Assembly (NCBI GenBank): GCA_034231615.1
Contig: CM067304.1
Span: forward strand, 18,404,444 to 18,468,443
Length of the DNA: 64,000 nucleotides
Source: Meghimatium bilineatum
Taxonomy: Eukaryota > Mollusca > Gastropoda > Stylommatophora > Philomycidae
Reading direction: 5' to 3'
This document shows, one piece after another, positions 1 through 10,772 of the stretch. Position 1 is the stretch's first letter. Every line of letters begins with the position of its first letter. Below the pieces are notes generated by a model. The model saw nothing but the letters and a program-made list of their open reading frames with translations, searched no databases and was not told the origin of the DNA. Made by a program: the position numbers and the translations under genes.

Positions 1-430
1 AGATAATGGTTGTTATGATTATAATGTGATGTAAAGATAATGGTTGTTATGATTATAATGTGATGTAAAGATAATGGTTGTTATGATTATAATGTGATGT
101 AAAGATGATTGTTCATGTGACTATAATGTGACGCAAAAAATATTTTTTATGAGTATTATATGACGCAAAGATCACTGTTGCTATGAGTATTATATAACGT
201 AAAGATGATTGTTGATATGAATATTACTAACGTAAAGATGATTGTTGCTATGAGTATTACTAACGTAAAGATGATTGTTGCTATGAGTATTACTAACGTA
301 AAGATGATTGTTGCTATGAGTATTACTAACGTAAAGATGATTGTTGCTATGAACATTACTAACGTAAAGATGATTGTTGCTATGAACATTACTAACGTAA
401 AGATGATTGTTGCTGTTAGTATAATATCAA
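1..430. repeat. Two related minisatellites (34-bp and 33-bp units)
   Basis: Positions 1-105 hold three copies of a 34-bp unit (core ggttgttatgattataatg). From about 200 to 420 there are seven copies of a 33-bp unit (core gatgattgttgctatgag). The 33-bp period keeps reading frames open on both strands; the resulting peptides are repeat translations, not genes. Confidence 0.95.
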
Positions 431-552
431 ACAAGGTAACAACCAATGTCTGTGTTCTATCACCTAAGAACCGGCATATATATTTTCTCCGATGTGTTTT
501 TTAAATTGCTCATTATTTTTTCTGGTAATTCTCGTCTTTGAAACCATTACAC

Positions 553-705
553 CCCCGAAGACGAGTGTGTTGGACCATTGGGACAAATAAAACGGCGACA
601 CAACGCATTTCCACTTTCTGGATTACATCCTGCTGAAAATCTAGTTGGACCATTGTCCTGCTATAAAAGAGATCCAGTGGGAGTTTGAGAATGAACGCTG
701 AAAGA
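553..705 (+). mobile_element. S1 SINE-like repeat
   Basis: Matches other S1 copies at 1031, 42821 and 59396 on this strand and 12235-12415 on the other. Shared blocks are aataaaacggcgacacaac, tggaccattgtcctgcta and gagtttgagaatgaacgctg. This copy ends in gaaagaa rather than a long (GAA)n. The 706-1030 stretch after it shows nothing recognisable apart from short GC-rich inverted motifs. Confidence 0.8.
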
Positions 706-1030
706 ATCCATTACATCTCAATAGTAATTCCCGTTTCTAAAAATGAAAGTTTATAAATATCACTGGTGGCCTAAATACATATATTAGCATGTTAATTATT
801 TTTCCAGTACACTGTTAGCAATAGCGTTTCTCATCTTTTGCAGACGGCGAGCACAGCGCACATCTTGTCGCTAGCGAGCACTTTTTAACTCGCATGACTC
901 GAGTACATGTCCTTACAAGAACAACAAGGTGCTCGCGAGCATCGGATTGAGAGCCTCGACTGTAAAATAGAGGAAACAGATGTTACTATAGATGGTGTAT
1001 TTAGGATATCATTGGAAATATTTGGTATCT

Positions 1031-1196
1031 CCGCCGAAGACGGATGTGTCGGGCCAATGCGCAAATAAAACGGTGAAACAACGTATTTCCATTCCCTGGA
1101 CGACATTCTGCTGGAAATCTAGCAGTACCATGGTCTTGCTACAAGGGAGATCCAGTGGGAGTTTGAGAATGAACCCTGAAGAAGAAGAAGAAGAAT
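1031..1196 (+). mobile_element. S1 SINE-like repeat with (GAA)n tail
   Basis: Well-preserved copy starting ccgccgaagacggatgtg and ending gagaatgaaccctgaagaag followed by more GAA units. No tRNA-type A and B boxes are evident, so the class is uncertain. Short non-autonomous retroelement is an inference from length, dispersal and the simple 3' tail. Confidence 0.8.
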
Positions 1197-1304
1197 TTGG
1201 CATCTGAGAGACAGAATTAAGAACGTGTTTAACCAACCAGCTAAGAAAACCATTAGTATGCACACACTTTGCCCAGAGTACAATGACGTAGATTCATAAT
1301 CCTC

Positions 1305-1555
1305 TTTTCTCTTCTTCTGTCCTCGTTTTCAAACTCCTGCAGATTAGCAGGATGTAGGCCAGAGAACGGAATTCGTTAAGTCATGGTCTACATTTCCGTT
1401 GCGATACCTGTGTCTTTCAGACTGACACATACGACTTCAGTATGTCTTCTGTGTCACTTTGCCCTCTATATGAGATGGGACAGCCAACTTCACCCCATTA
1501 CCTCCTTAGTCGCCTCTTACAACATACATGGAAGGTAAACAGTGTTGCTATTCTT
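1305..1555 (-). mobile_element. S2 SINE-like repeat
   Basis: The plus-strand text begins with ctcttcttctgt, the complement of the (GAA)n tail. It then has caaactcctgcagattagca, the signature of the roughly 270-bp S2 family. It lies just downstream of the carbonic anhydrase stop, so it could fall in the 3' UTR. Confidence 0.8.
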
Positions 1556-1680
1556 TTTTTCCGTTAAAAACACGAGCGGATTAATAATCAATAATCAATA
1601 AATCAATCTTACAGTGTAAATAAACATGATTCAAACGATCTTTCCAAATATTGCCAACTATTCCAAATAATACATGCTTT

Positions 1681-1896
1681 TTATGATACACTTTCTAAAA
1701 TAAATACAGCAGCAATCGCTAGAGTAATGATTTCTAGTGATTTTTGTACATGGGACGCTGAATTTCCAGGTTGTTTTTTCTCTTTGTATGCTATATTAGA
1801 AGTCATAACCGTCCGATGATTGAGTTTCTGGGTCGGTCTGAAGTCATCTACTATGTGGTGATTCTCTGCGTCAAACAAACCTCGGAAACTGGCCAT
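1681..1896 (-). CDS. Carbonic anhydrase last exon with hydrophobic C-terminal anchor
   Basis: 216 bp including the TAA stop, entered in phase 0 after a CTCACCAACAG acceptor. It begins MASFRGLF and continues VDDFRPTQKLNHRTV, matching the conserved end of the catalytic domain (F-R-P-x-Q-x-L-x-x-R). It then has a polar linker (KEKKQPGNSASH) and a hydrophobic stretch, IITLAIAAVFIL, ending ESVS. The short hydrophobic end after a small-residue patch fits GPI attachment; a single-pass anchor is the alternative. No canonical AATAAA was spotted within about 150 bp downstream on this strand. Confidence 0.95.
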   Translation of the reverse strand: MASFRGLFDAENHHIVDDFRPTQKLNHRTVMTSNIAYKEKKQPGNSASHVQKSLEIITLAIAAVFILESVS

Positions 1897-2002
1897 CTGT
1901 TGGTGAGAATGATTAGCATAGTCATAAAATGTACAGTTAAATAGATTGGGTAATAAAATAACAATGAAATCGTTTTTGATAACTTAGTACGTAAGTTACT
2001 AG

Positions 2003-2635
2003 GTTGATTGGTTGGTTGGTTGGTCGTGGTTGGTTGCTTGGTTGATTGCTTGGTTGGTTGGTTATTTAGTTGGTTGGTTGATTGGTTGGATGATTGGTTG
2101 GTTGATTGGTTGAATTATTGGTTGGTTGTTTGGTTGGTTTCGTGGTTGGTTGTTTGGTTGGCTGCTTGGTTGGTTCTTTGGTTGGCTGGTTGATTGGATA
2201 GCTGTTTGATTTTATGGTTGCTTGGTCGGTTGATTGGTTCGTTGGTTGGTTGATTATTTGGTTGCTTGGTTGGTTGGTTTCTTGGTTGGTTGGTACTTGG
2301 TTGGTTGGTTACTTGGTTGGTTGGTTTCTTGGTTGGTTGGTTACTTGGTTGGCTGGTTGCTTGGTTGGTTGGCTACTTGGTTGGTTGGTTACTTGGTTGG
2401 TTGGTTGGTTGATTGATTGATTAGTTGATTGGTTGATTGATTGGATGGTTGCTTGGTTGGGTGAGTGGTTAGTTGGTTAATTGGTTGACTTCTTGGTCGG
2501 TTGGTTGGTTAGTTGGTTGGTTGGTTCGTTGGTTTGTTTGTTGGTTGGTTGATTGGTTGTTTGGTTGATTAATTGGCTGGTTGCTTGGTTGTTTGGTTGA
2601 TTAATTGTCTGTTTGCTTGGTTGGGAAGTTGTTTG
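2003..2635. repeat. Degenerate TTGG/TTGA tetranucleotide tract
   Basis: About 630 bp of ttggttggttgattgg-type sequence in the last carbonic anhydrase intron. The tryptophan-rich open frames across it are translations of the repeat. Confidence 0.95.
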
Positions 2636-2770
2636 GTTTGCACATCATCATCACGGCACTCCGGGCACACGAATGCGTAATCCGATCGCATATTCAGTTT
2701 TGTTATTAAGCATATGCTAACTGCTTCATCTTCTGTGTTGGCTGATAACAAATCTTTTAATTCATATAAG

Positions 2771-2846
2771 CACTCGTCCCAGCACTCGTCCCAGCACTCG
2801 TCCCAGCACTCGTCCCAACACTCGTCCCAGCACTCGTCCCAGCACG
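2771..2846. repeat. 12-bp tandem repeat
   Basis: Six or seven copies of agcactcgtccc. Both strands stay open across it and give serine/histidine- or tryptophan/cysteine-rich artefacts. Confidence 0.93.
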
Positions 2847-2944
2847 CATTCTGTACCACTTCGCCACAGAGCCGGACCTATTATACAGACACTGATATTG
2901 TAACCTGTTTTCGTGAAGTGAGTGACATGTCAATTACATGTCTT

Positions 2945-3700
2945 ATCAGTGACATGTCAGACATATCAGAAAAGTCCTGGAGACAGAAAGAGGAACCAAA
3001 TAGATTATATTTTGATCAACAACAGATTTAGAAATAGTGTCAAGAACACTAAAATATATCCTGGAGCTGATATCAGCTCTGTACATAATCCAGTGCTGTG
3101 TAAAATACATGTCAAAAATTAAAAAGATAGAACATAGAAGAGTTAAAGATCCACTGATAGACGCATCAGAACTAAAAGTTAAAATAACCAGACATACAAC
3201 AAAAATACCTTGTAGATGTAGGGAATAGACATGAACATCTAATGATAGAATGCATGGAACAATACAGAAGGGAAAATCCAGAAGAGAAAATAGACAATAA
3301 ATGGGACAGTCGAAGGAAAAGTATTCAAACATCAAATTAAAATTTACCAATAAGAAAAGCCCAGAACAAACAAACATGGATGACAGATGAAATATTAGAG
3401 AAAATGTCAGAAAGAAAGAAAGCTAAACATACCCCAAACTACTCAATTATAGACAATGAGATACGTAACATGTGGAGAACAGCGAAAAAAAACAATGGTT
3501 AGAAACAAAATGCTGTGAAATAGAAAAGTCCAGGGCTGTGAACCGCACAGAATATAAAACAATACGTCTAATGAGGCATTTAACTAAAATACACCTCAAG
3601 ATAATACATGAAAGAATTAAGAACAAGATAGACACGGAGGTCGGTGAGGAACAATTCGGTTTTAGGAAAAACATGATGTAGAAGGTATGCGAACCCTATC
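2945..3700 (+). pseudogene. RTE-type retrotransposon fragment (endonuclease end, linker, RT start)
   Basis: Broken reading frames give NQIDYILINNRFRNS and KIYPGADISS, closely matching NQIDYILVSKRYRNS and KIRPGADCNS of the L-R element at 56.5 kb. Next come WMTDEILEKMSERKK and the reverse-transcriptase entry motif EEQFGFRKN. This is the C-terminal part of an apurinic-type endonuclease, the connecting region and the beginning of the RT domain. Many stops and frameshifts show it is dead. It lies in carbonic anhydrase intron 6, antisense to the gene. Confidence 0.85.
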
Positions 3701-3736
3701 AGTGGTCTATCAGACCTACCACCGTGCAACAGTAGA

Positions 3737-3950
3737 CTTCCAGATGACGATACAGACCTTCGAGTACCACTGACTACAGACATTGAGATGTGAGTACAGA
3801 CCTTCGAGTACCACTGACTACAGACATTGAGATGCGGATACAGACCTTCGAGTACCACTGACTACAGACATTGAGATGCGAGTACAGACCTTCGAGTACC
3901 ACTGACTACAGACATTGAGATGCGGATACAGACCTTCAAATACCCCATAC
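3737..3950. repeat. 44-bp minisatellite
   Basis: About 4.5 copies; cagaccttcgagtaccactg recurs at 3753, 3797, 3841 and 3885, with a diverged copy at 3929. Confidence 0.95.
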
Positions 3951-4059
3951 ATGCCTTCTAGTGCATGTGTTATAGACGAATTTTGTCCAGCATAAGACAA
4001 ATGTGTAGATAAGAAATAAAACATAAAATCTTGCGGTCACAAGAGTCACAAGAATCACT

Positions 4060-4335
4060 ACTTCTAGCAGTCACCATACATGGTCTGGACATGTATGCCG
4101 GACATCATTCTCTGTAAGAAAAAAAAGGTAATGCAAAAACAGGATAAATGATGGAAGACGTGGAAAGAGGGCGGGGTATCTAAGGAAAATTATGTGCAGA
4201 AAACATCACAGATTGGACAGGTCAATATTTTTCCACACTTACCCACATTTTTCCACGTTCATCCATATTTTCCACTCACCCACATTTTTTCACACTCACC
4301 CATTTTTCCACACTCACCCACATTGCTGAAGAAAG
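4060..4335 (+). other. Possible LINE C-terminal remnant, then CACCCACATTTT-rich tract
   Basis: At 4078-4210 the translation gives TWSGHVCR and ENITDWTGQYF in shifted frames, resembling the L-E tail (WFGHVCRHDS and WTGQDIS). This is weak. From 4215 to 4325 a degenerate repeat of ttttccacactcacccacat follows. Confidence 0.4.
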
Positions 4336-4445
4336 AAATCACTGGAGGACGTTGTATATTGACTCGCCCAATTTGATGCCCCTACGACTCCGTCAGGCTA
4401 TGGGTTTATGAACAGATGATGGACTGCCAAGAGTTATTTCCCATT

Positions 4446-4812
4446 ATTAATGGGATTTTTTTCATTACCACACTTAATCAGAAAATGGGATTATTTCATT
4501 ACCACACTTAATCAGAAAATTGGATTATTTCATTACCACACTTAATCAGAAAATTAGATTATTTCATTACCTCACTTAATCAGAAAATGGGATTATTTCA
4601 TTACCTCACTTAATCAGAAAATGGGATTATTTCATTACCACACTTAATCAGAAAATGGGATTATTGCATTACCACACTTGATCAGAAAATGGGATTATGT
4701 CATTACCACACTTGATCAGAAAATGGGATTATTTCATTACCTCACTTAATCAGAAAATTAGATTATTTCATTACCTCACATAATCAGAAAATGGAATTAT
4801 TTCATTACCTCA
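4446..4812. repeat. 34-bp minisatellite
   Basis: About eleven copies with core attaccacacttaatcagaa. It ends about 200 bp from the carbonic anhydrase exon at 5020. The stretch 4813-5019 shows nothing recognisable apart from the exon's donor. Confidence 0.95.
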
Positions 4813-5019
4813 CGAGATTATATTTGCTATTTTGTTGGCCTCTATCTAATGTAGACCGGTCTAAATATCCGATAGATTGACTTGTCAGAGTTAAGAATAA
4901 TTAGTTGAAGACAGAAAATAATGAACTAAAAGACCTGGTCTGTGATCAAAATCAATAGAAGAGAACAGAAAACAGTGCAGGCAACTTAATCAGGTGGTTG
5001 AGTTCACAAGAATTCTTAC

Positions 5020-5180
5020 CTGTTCTTCTGAGATTTCGATTAAGTCTTCGGCAATGGACCAGATCACTGACTCATAGCACGGAGGGGTAGTTAGACTGCC
5101 TTGGTAGCGGAAGTAGTGGTATTGTGATGAGGGTGGTAGCAGGTCAATGACAGGGAACGTTGGGATGTGTATCTTATCAT
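5020..5180 (-). CDS. Carbonic anhydrase exon with SLTTPPC active-site strand
   Basis: 161 bp, phase 1 to phase 0. The acceptor is TTTTTTCCGCAG and the donor GAACAG|GTAAGA. It encodes DKIHIPTFPVIDLLPP, then YFRYQGSLTTPPCYESV, and ends ISEEQ. SLTTPP carries Thr199/Thr200 of the active site. The following Cys is the second disulfide cysteine. Val and Trp in ESVIW line the CO2 pocket. All expected positions in this block are kept. Confidence 0.97.
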
Positions 5181-5261
5181 CTGCGGAAAAAATCAATGAA
5201 ACGTGTATTACATTGCGATTAGCAAAGATTTACAGGCAAGTCATTAAAGAAATCTCCATAG

Positions 5262-5335
5262 GGATTACTGGAGTATTGGGTAAGCCATCCGTCTTGCAAT
5301 CATGAGGTTGCAGGTTTGAATATCGTGCAAGAAAG
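5262..5335 (+). mobile_element. tRNA-derived SINE head
   Basis: The sequence gtcttgcaatcatgaggttg followed by caggtttgaatat reads like the anticodon arm, variable region and T arm of a tRNA. An A-box-like ggtaagcca lies at 5279-5287 and a B-box-like ggtttgaatat at 5312-5322. The acceptor stem is not maintained, so a working tRNA gene is unlikely. The body and 3' end of the SINE were not delimited; 5336-5945 shows nothing else recognisable. Confidence 0.55.
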
Positions 5336-5959
5336 CAGGGTTGCCATAAAGTAAGCAGGAAAAAAATGTGGTAGTTTTTAAATATCACTTGATATTAAAT
5401 GTTATGTTTTGGCCGTTTTGAATATCTTTGTTTTGTCCATTGCAAAATGTATTTAAAAATTAGGTTTGGTTATTTTTTGTCATATATTACTTCAACTTTG
5501 GCTAGAATTAATTTTTATTATCTGGCAACATTACAATGACGTCTTATTTACATTATGCTTTTTTCGAAGATCTTGGAAACTATCGTTTGAAGCAATGCAT
5601 TACGTGTTCTTTTTGTGATACTCTCGGGGGGGAAGTTGAGGAAATTAGAGGTGCCTGTGTTTGGCCGTTTGGGTCGCATCGTCCATGATCAGTTCCTATC
5701 TCTTTAAGGTTTCTTGGATTGTCTTCACCTATCTCGTTATTGGTCGTCTTTGTTCCTTCTATCCCGAAATTCTACTGTTTGTATGCACGAAGTACTCGTC
5801 GAATTGGTTCCATTCTCATGATGTGGCTTAAGCACCTGGTTTTCTGTCACTCGACGTAGTCTCGACTTGAGATGGAAATTCTTGGACACATTTTGAATAA
5901 AATATTTAAAATTCAGCGTTTCAAAGAAATGCAACAAAGAAGAAAATTATAGGATATGT

Positions 5960-6275
5960 GATTTAAAACATTCCTGGACAGAGATGTTTTAGAAATAGAA
6001 GTGAAAATTTAATTTTTAGTTCCTGACATAAGGTCAAGTCACTGAAAAACAACGCAGCTGCTACTGGTCTAGCAAACAGGAAGTGTGTAAGTGACCTAAA
6101 AAATGAAATAGAAAAGAAACGAAATATTCCCAGGACAGAGATGTTTTAGTAATAGAAGTGAAAATTCAATTTCATAGTTTCCGATGTAAGATCAAGTCAG
6201 TGAAAAACATCGCAGCTGCTACTTTTCTAGCTAGCAAGCAGGAAGTGTGTAAATGAGCTAAAAAAAATAGTAACA
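5960..6275. repeat. Two tandem copies of a roughly 165-bp unit
   Basis: 5965-6115 and 6128-6275 share ggacagagatgttttag, aatagaagtgaaaatt, gcagctgctact and aggaagtgtgtaa in the same order, with about 15% differences. This is an old tandem duplication in the intron. Confidence 0.85.
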
Positions 6276-6314
6276 GAAATGAGTTCAGAAAACATCTGGT
6301 CAACAGTGCGCTAC

Positions 6315-6497
6315 TTTCAAAGTTTCTTATAAAATATGGTTGAGTTATAAGTTTGTTATAAAATATGGTTGAGTTATAAGTTTCTTATAAAATATGGTTG
6401 AGTTATAAGTTTCTTATAAAATATGGTTGAGTTATAAGTTTGTTATAAATTATGGTTGAGTTATAAGTTTCTTATAAAATATGGTTGAGTTATAAGG
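6315..6497. repeat. 29-bp minisatellite
   Basis: Six copies, core ttataaaatatggttgagtt. Intronic. Confidence 0.93.
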
Positions 6498-6529
6498 CTA
6501 TCATCGTTTGGTATATGTATTATACTTAA

Positions 6530-6790
6530 TTTTCTTCTGCGTTTATTCTCAAACTCCTGCATACTAGCAGGATACAGTCCAGGGAACGAAATACACGGTA
6601 TCATAGTTTACACCTTGCCTGCGATATCCTCTGTTTCTGCTTGACACTTGAGCATGGCTTCTGAGTCACTTTGACCCTCTATTAGACGCGAAAGCTGACT
6701 CCACCCCAAAACCTGCTAAGTTCTTTCCTACGACATGCATGTCAGGTAACATTATCATTAGTATGTGCGCTTTTTCAGGCCTCAGAAATA
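6530..6790 (-). mobile_element. S2 SINE-like repeat
   Basis: Complement of the S2 family: tctcaaactcctgcatacta, then gcctgcgatatcct and a diverged end near acatgcatgtcaggtaac. The 6791-7250 stretch shows nothing recognisable. Confidence 0.75.
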
Positions 6791-7261
6791 CATGAGCGAC
6801 CGGTATATCTATTATGTTTCTCTTTCCAGGCTGTTCCAACTTCAAGACATGAGTCCCTCTCCTGTAAATCCTCTGATCAGAAATAATCCCTCACAACAAT
6901 GACTACAATCGTAGCTCATGCGGGAATTCTGAACCCCTGTCACTCTACAGACTAACCAACATTTGCATCTATAATTTCCTACTAGACGATATTTCTATAT
7001 AATCAGAGTTCCCCTTTGTGGAATACTGACATCGTTTTACTCTCTTTATATATGCAATTGTGTTTCTATCTCCTCCGAGAAGGAGGCTTATTCTTAAAGC
7101 GCACATCGCTTAGTGTTGAAGCATTTTGGGTTTTCAATAAAGTTCTGCAAAAAACCTCCCACTGCAGAAAAGGGTACATGAACTTTATTAGAAAAAGTTC
7201 AAGAGGTGGAAACAAGGAAACCTTCTGAAAAACACAGTTAGTGTAGGATTATCTTCCAAAA

Positions 7262-7955
7262 AACACCGATAGTGTTGTATCATCTTCCACAAATCACCGC
7301 TGGAGTCGGAGCACCTTCTGAGAAGATCGCTAGAGTCGGAGCACCTTCTGAGAACATTGCTAGAGTCGGAGCACCTTCTGAGAACATCGCTGGAGTCGGA
7401 GCACCTTCTGAGAACATCGCTAGAGTCGGAGCACCTTCTGAGAACATCGCTAGAGTCGGAGCACCTTCTGAGAACATCGCTAGAGTCGGAGCACCTTCTG
7501 AGAACATCGCTGGAGTCGGAGCACCTTCTGAGAACATCGCTGGAGTCGGAGCACCTTCTGAGAACATCGCTAGAGTCGGAGCACCTTCTGAGAACATCGC
7601 TAGAGTCGGAGCACCTTCTGAGAACATCGCTGGAGTCGGAGCACCTTCTGAGAACATCGCTGGAGTCGGAGCACCTTCTGAGAACATCGCTGGAGTCGGA
7701 GCACCTTCTGAGAACATCGCTAGAGTCGGAGTATCTTCCGAAATACACCACAATTGTCGGACTATCTTCCAAAAAACACCGTTATTGTTAGAATATCTTC
7801 CTAAAAACACCGCTAGTGTCGGGATATCTTCCGAATAACACCGCTAGAGTTGGGGTATCTTCTGAAAATCATCCCTAGTGTCGGATTATCTTCCGAAAAA
7901 TACCGCTAGTGCAGGATTATCTTCCGAAAAACACCGCTAGTGTCGAGGTATCTTG
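7262..7955. repeat. 30-bp minisatellite
   Basis: About fifteen near-identical units (core gtcggagcaccttctgagaa) flanked by diverged units to 7955, which read like older members of the array. Because 30 is a multiple of three, several frames on both strands stay open for more than 140 codons, giving a repeated decapeptide such as SENIARVGAP. No start, splice or homology signal supports translation. It lies in the carbonic anhydrase intron. Confidence 0.95.
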
Positions 7956-8236
7956 AATATTAAAGCTTTCAAGTTTTAAATAATTTGGAGAATACTCTCT
8001 GATTCAGGAAACTAGGATACACGAGCTCAATTGCTACCAATTCTTGTTATCAAGAAAAAATGCAGACCATCCGTGATCACCGTAACCAGTCTTTTGAATT
8101 GGCAAAGAGACATACTTGTTCCACCATCAGAAAAACACATGCGGTCGTAGTACTGCGCGAGTGCTCTGTATAATACTGTATACCCTACGCTATTATATAT
8201 TATTATAGAGCAAACACTAAACAAAAATCTACGTAC

Positions 8237-8300
8237 GTGCTTCTTCAATTTTATCAAAATGATCAAGCAACTGTTCGTACTTCTCATTTGTTTCCCCGAT
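8237..8300 (-). CDS. Carbonic anhydrase short internal exon
   Basis: 64 bp, phase 0 to phase 1. The acceptor is TTTTGTTTCAG and the donor GCAC|GTACGT. It encodes IGETNEKYEQLLDHFDKIEEA plus one base, the variable loop between the LAVVSFF strand and the helix before the DLLPPS segment. The frame that passes through both splice sites without a stop differs from the longest open frame across this stretch. The phases match both neighbours exactly, which supports the call despite low sequence conservation. Confidence 0.9.
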
Positions 8301-8569
8301 CTGAAACAAAATAAAAATATTGCTCATATAAAATATACATATAATGACAGAAGATGCAAATAATTATTGTTTTACCTGTATATGGGTAAAATGTAGTATC
8401 CTTCTGTCGCATGGTCTTAGCACACTTCATTCATACATATTAATATTTATCTATGTTATCCATCTATATGTAACATTCTCTATAAAGCTTTTAAATCAGC
8501 GAGTTACCTAAGAATAGCTTTACCGAGAGTTAGATCAGCAGTTTTCATCTTCATTCATTTTTTCATACC

Positions 8570-9110
8570 TCCACTTCCATGGTTCTGACAAATGGATCAG
8601 TCTTCCTCAGGCTCCTAGAAGTACTATAGCATTTTTCATTAAAGGAGACAGGACATGGCCAAGCGTTTCTTCGTTCTTCGTCGTATGTTGGGCTAGTCTG
8701 CAGCAAGTATTCACTGTCATAGGGCTGGTGGCACAAGTACATAAGTCTGTTGTGTCGATCTTGTATTTTTTATATACGTGGCGGTACTGTTTGTTTTAGC
8801 TTGTTCGCAGTCAGCAAATTGTAATTTGGTCCTGTCCGGACAGTTGATGGTAGGCATAATGTTTTACTTGATCTGGGTGATAACGTTTCCGCTTTGATTT
8901 CGGAATTGCTTTTATTGCTGTTGTGGCTGCCTCGTAAGTGGTTCTTATGTTACTCTGTTGCAATACACCACCTTTTTGGCGAGCTTATCTGTGGTTTCAT
9001 TTCCCAGAAGTTGCAATATTCTGGTATCCACTGGATTAAGCACCTCGGTAGCACTGCGCTAGCTTTTCGAGTCAATTCTTACGGCAAACGTTAGTTCAGT
9101 GCTATTAGAG
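8570..9110 (-). pseudogene. LINE C-terminal remnant (RNase H end and tail domain)
   Basis: Minus-strand translation gives GNETTDKLAKKVVY, the end of an RNase HI-like motif (G-N-E-x-A-D-x-L-A), and further on YDEERRNAWPCPVSFNEK and SLRKTDPFVRTME, typical of the C-terminal tail of LINEs that carry RNase H. Stops interrupt it. It lies in a carbonic anhydrase intron, same strand as the gene. Confidence 0.7.
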
Positions 9111-9348
9111 ATACACAATCTAGTACACAAGCATACTGCAAACATTCAGGAAAATGAATCCGCAGACAAAGTCGCTCAAAAAAGTGGTGCATTTCAATAA
9201 TGACGTAGCCACTGATATTCTGGTTCCGTGTGATTTCTATTACTAAAAGAACATCTGTAATCAGCAGTCTGAAAACTGCAGTCATGTGACCCTACTCTGA
9301 CAAGCTTCTAACACAATGTCTCGTACATATGTCTTTATGAAATAGATA

Positions 9349-9541
9349 CTTTAGTCCAGTGTTTCTCAACCTTTTTTGTACCATGCACCACCAGAGTATT
9401 TCTAAAATTCTGATATTCAAAAACTGAATTATTCCCTAAAGGAAGCCTAATTACAGCTTGTTCGAATTGCCCTTCTGAACAATCTAGTTCCCCCCCCCCC
9501 TGTGGGACCTGGGCCCCACGTTTGGAAACACTGCCTTAGTT
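9349..9541. mobile_element. hAT-type MITE with 8-bp target duplication
   Basis: The element 9357-9533 (177 bp) starts CAGTGTTTCTCAACC and ends with the complement of CAGTGTTTCCAAACG, the usual hAT terminal inverted repeat form. Flanks are ctttagtc (9349-9356) and ccttagtt (9534-9541), six of eight matching, as expected for an aged 8-bp hAT target duplication. It contains no coding sequence. Confidence 0.8.
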
Positions 9542-9637
9542 TTATTTCACCACTTATCTAACCTGTTCACTCAGAGAAGATGAATGACGAGAAAATCTAT
9601 ATATGAAAAGTTCTTCCGCGTTTTGTGTATTTACAAT

Positions 9638-10640
9638 GTTTGATCTGAACTAAACATTCTACAATATGTTTAACCTCAGTTAATGTTTGATCTGAACTAA
9701 ACGTTCTACAATATCTTTAACCTCAGTTAATGTTTGATCTGAACTACACGTTCTACAATATGTTTAACCTCAGTTAATGTTTGATCTGAACTAAACGTTC
9801 TACAATATGTTTAACCTCAGTTAATGTTTGATCTGAACTAAACGTTCTACAATATCTTTAACCTCAGTTAATGTTTGATCTGAACTAAACGTTCTACAAT
9901 ATCTTTAACCTCAGTTAATGTTTGATCTGAACTAAACGTTCTACAATATCTTTAACCTCAGTTAATGTTTGATCTGAACTAAACGTTCTACAATATCTTT
10001 AACCTCAGTTAATGTTTGATCTGAACTAAACGTTCTACAATATGTTTAACCTCAGTTAATGTTTGATCTGAACTAAACGTTCTACAATATGTTTAACCTC
10101 AGTTAATGTTTGATCTGAACTAAACGTTCTACAATATCTTTAACCTCAGTTAATGTTTGATCTGAACTAAACGTTCTACAATATCTTTAACCTCAGTTAA
10201 TGTTTGATCTGAACTAAACGTTCTACAATATGTTTAACGTCAGTTAATGTTTGATCTGAACTAAACTTTCTACAATATGTTTAACCTCAGTTAATGTTTT
10301 ATCTGAAATAAACTTTCTACAATATGTTTAACCTCAGTTAATGTTTGATCTGAAGTAGATTTTCTACATATTATTTGATCTGAACTAGATTTTCTACAAA
10401 ATATTTGATCTGAACTAGATTTTGTACAAAATATTTGATCTGAACTAGATTTTCTACAAAATATTTGATCTGAACTAGATTTTCTACATAATATTTGATC
10501 TAAACTAGATTTTCTACAAAATATTTGATCTGAACTAGATTTTCTACATAATATTTGATCTGAAATAGATTTTTTACATAATATTTGATCTAAACTAGAT
10601 TTCTACAAAATATTTGATCTGAACTAGATTTTCTACAAAA
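9638..10640. repeat. Composite minisatellite: 47-bp array passing into 30-bp array
   Basis: 9638-10340 holds about fifteen 47-bp units (core gtttgatctgaactaaacgt). 10341-10640 holds about ten 30-bp units (core atttgatctgaactagattt). The two units share tttgatctgaacta and ttctaca, so the short unit looks derived from the long one by losing the taacctcagttaat part. It ends 40 bp from a carbonic anhydrase splice donor. Confidence 0.95.
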
Positions 10641-10679
10641 CCCGCAATCTGAAATAATCTGAATGATCGTACAACTTAC

Positions 10680-10772
10680 CGTAAAAAAGAAACTAACAAC
10701 AGCAAGACCAAACGGGTGCTCAGCAGCTTTCGTTGAGTTGGGCAGGCCAGGTTGGGTATGTACAAAATGAAG
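10680..10772 (-). CDS. Carbonic anhydrase exon with third zinc ligand
   Basis: 93 bp, phase 0 to phase 0. The acceptor is TTTTAATCAG and the donor ACG|GTAAGT. It encodes LHFVHTQPGLPNST, then KAAEHPFGLAVVSFFFT. The first His is the third zinc ligand (His119), completed by the Glu at the end of the preceding exon. NST is a possible N-glycosylation site, in keeping with an extracellular protein. The donor lies only about 40 bp from the end of a 30-bp minisatellite. Confidence 0.96.

Noticed and set aside
5262-5335. Functional tRNA gene
   Set aside because: Anticodon-arm and T-arm-like sequences are present, but the acceptor stem does not pair and the B box is altered; better explained as a SINE head.
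7188-7838. Secreted repeat protein with decapeptide SENIARVGAP
   Set aside because: 30-bp tandem repeat in an intron, open on both strands in several frames, with no supporting signals.
9638-10640. CRISPR-like array of regular repeats
   Set aside because: Units are directly adjacent with no unique spacers, in an animal genome; the same applies to all the other arrays.
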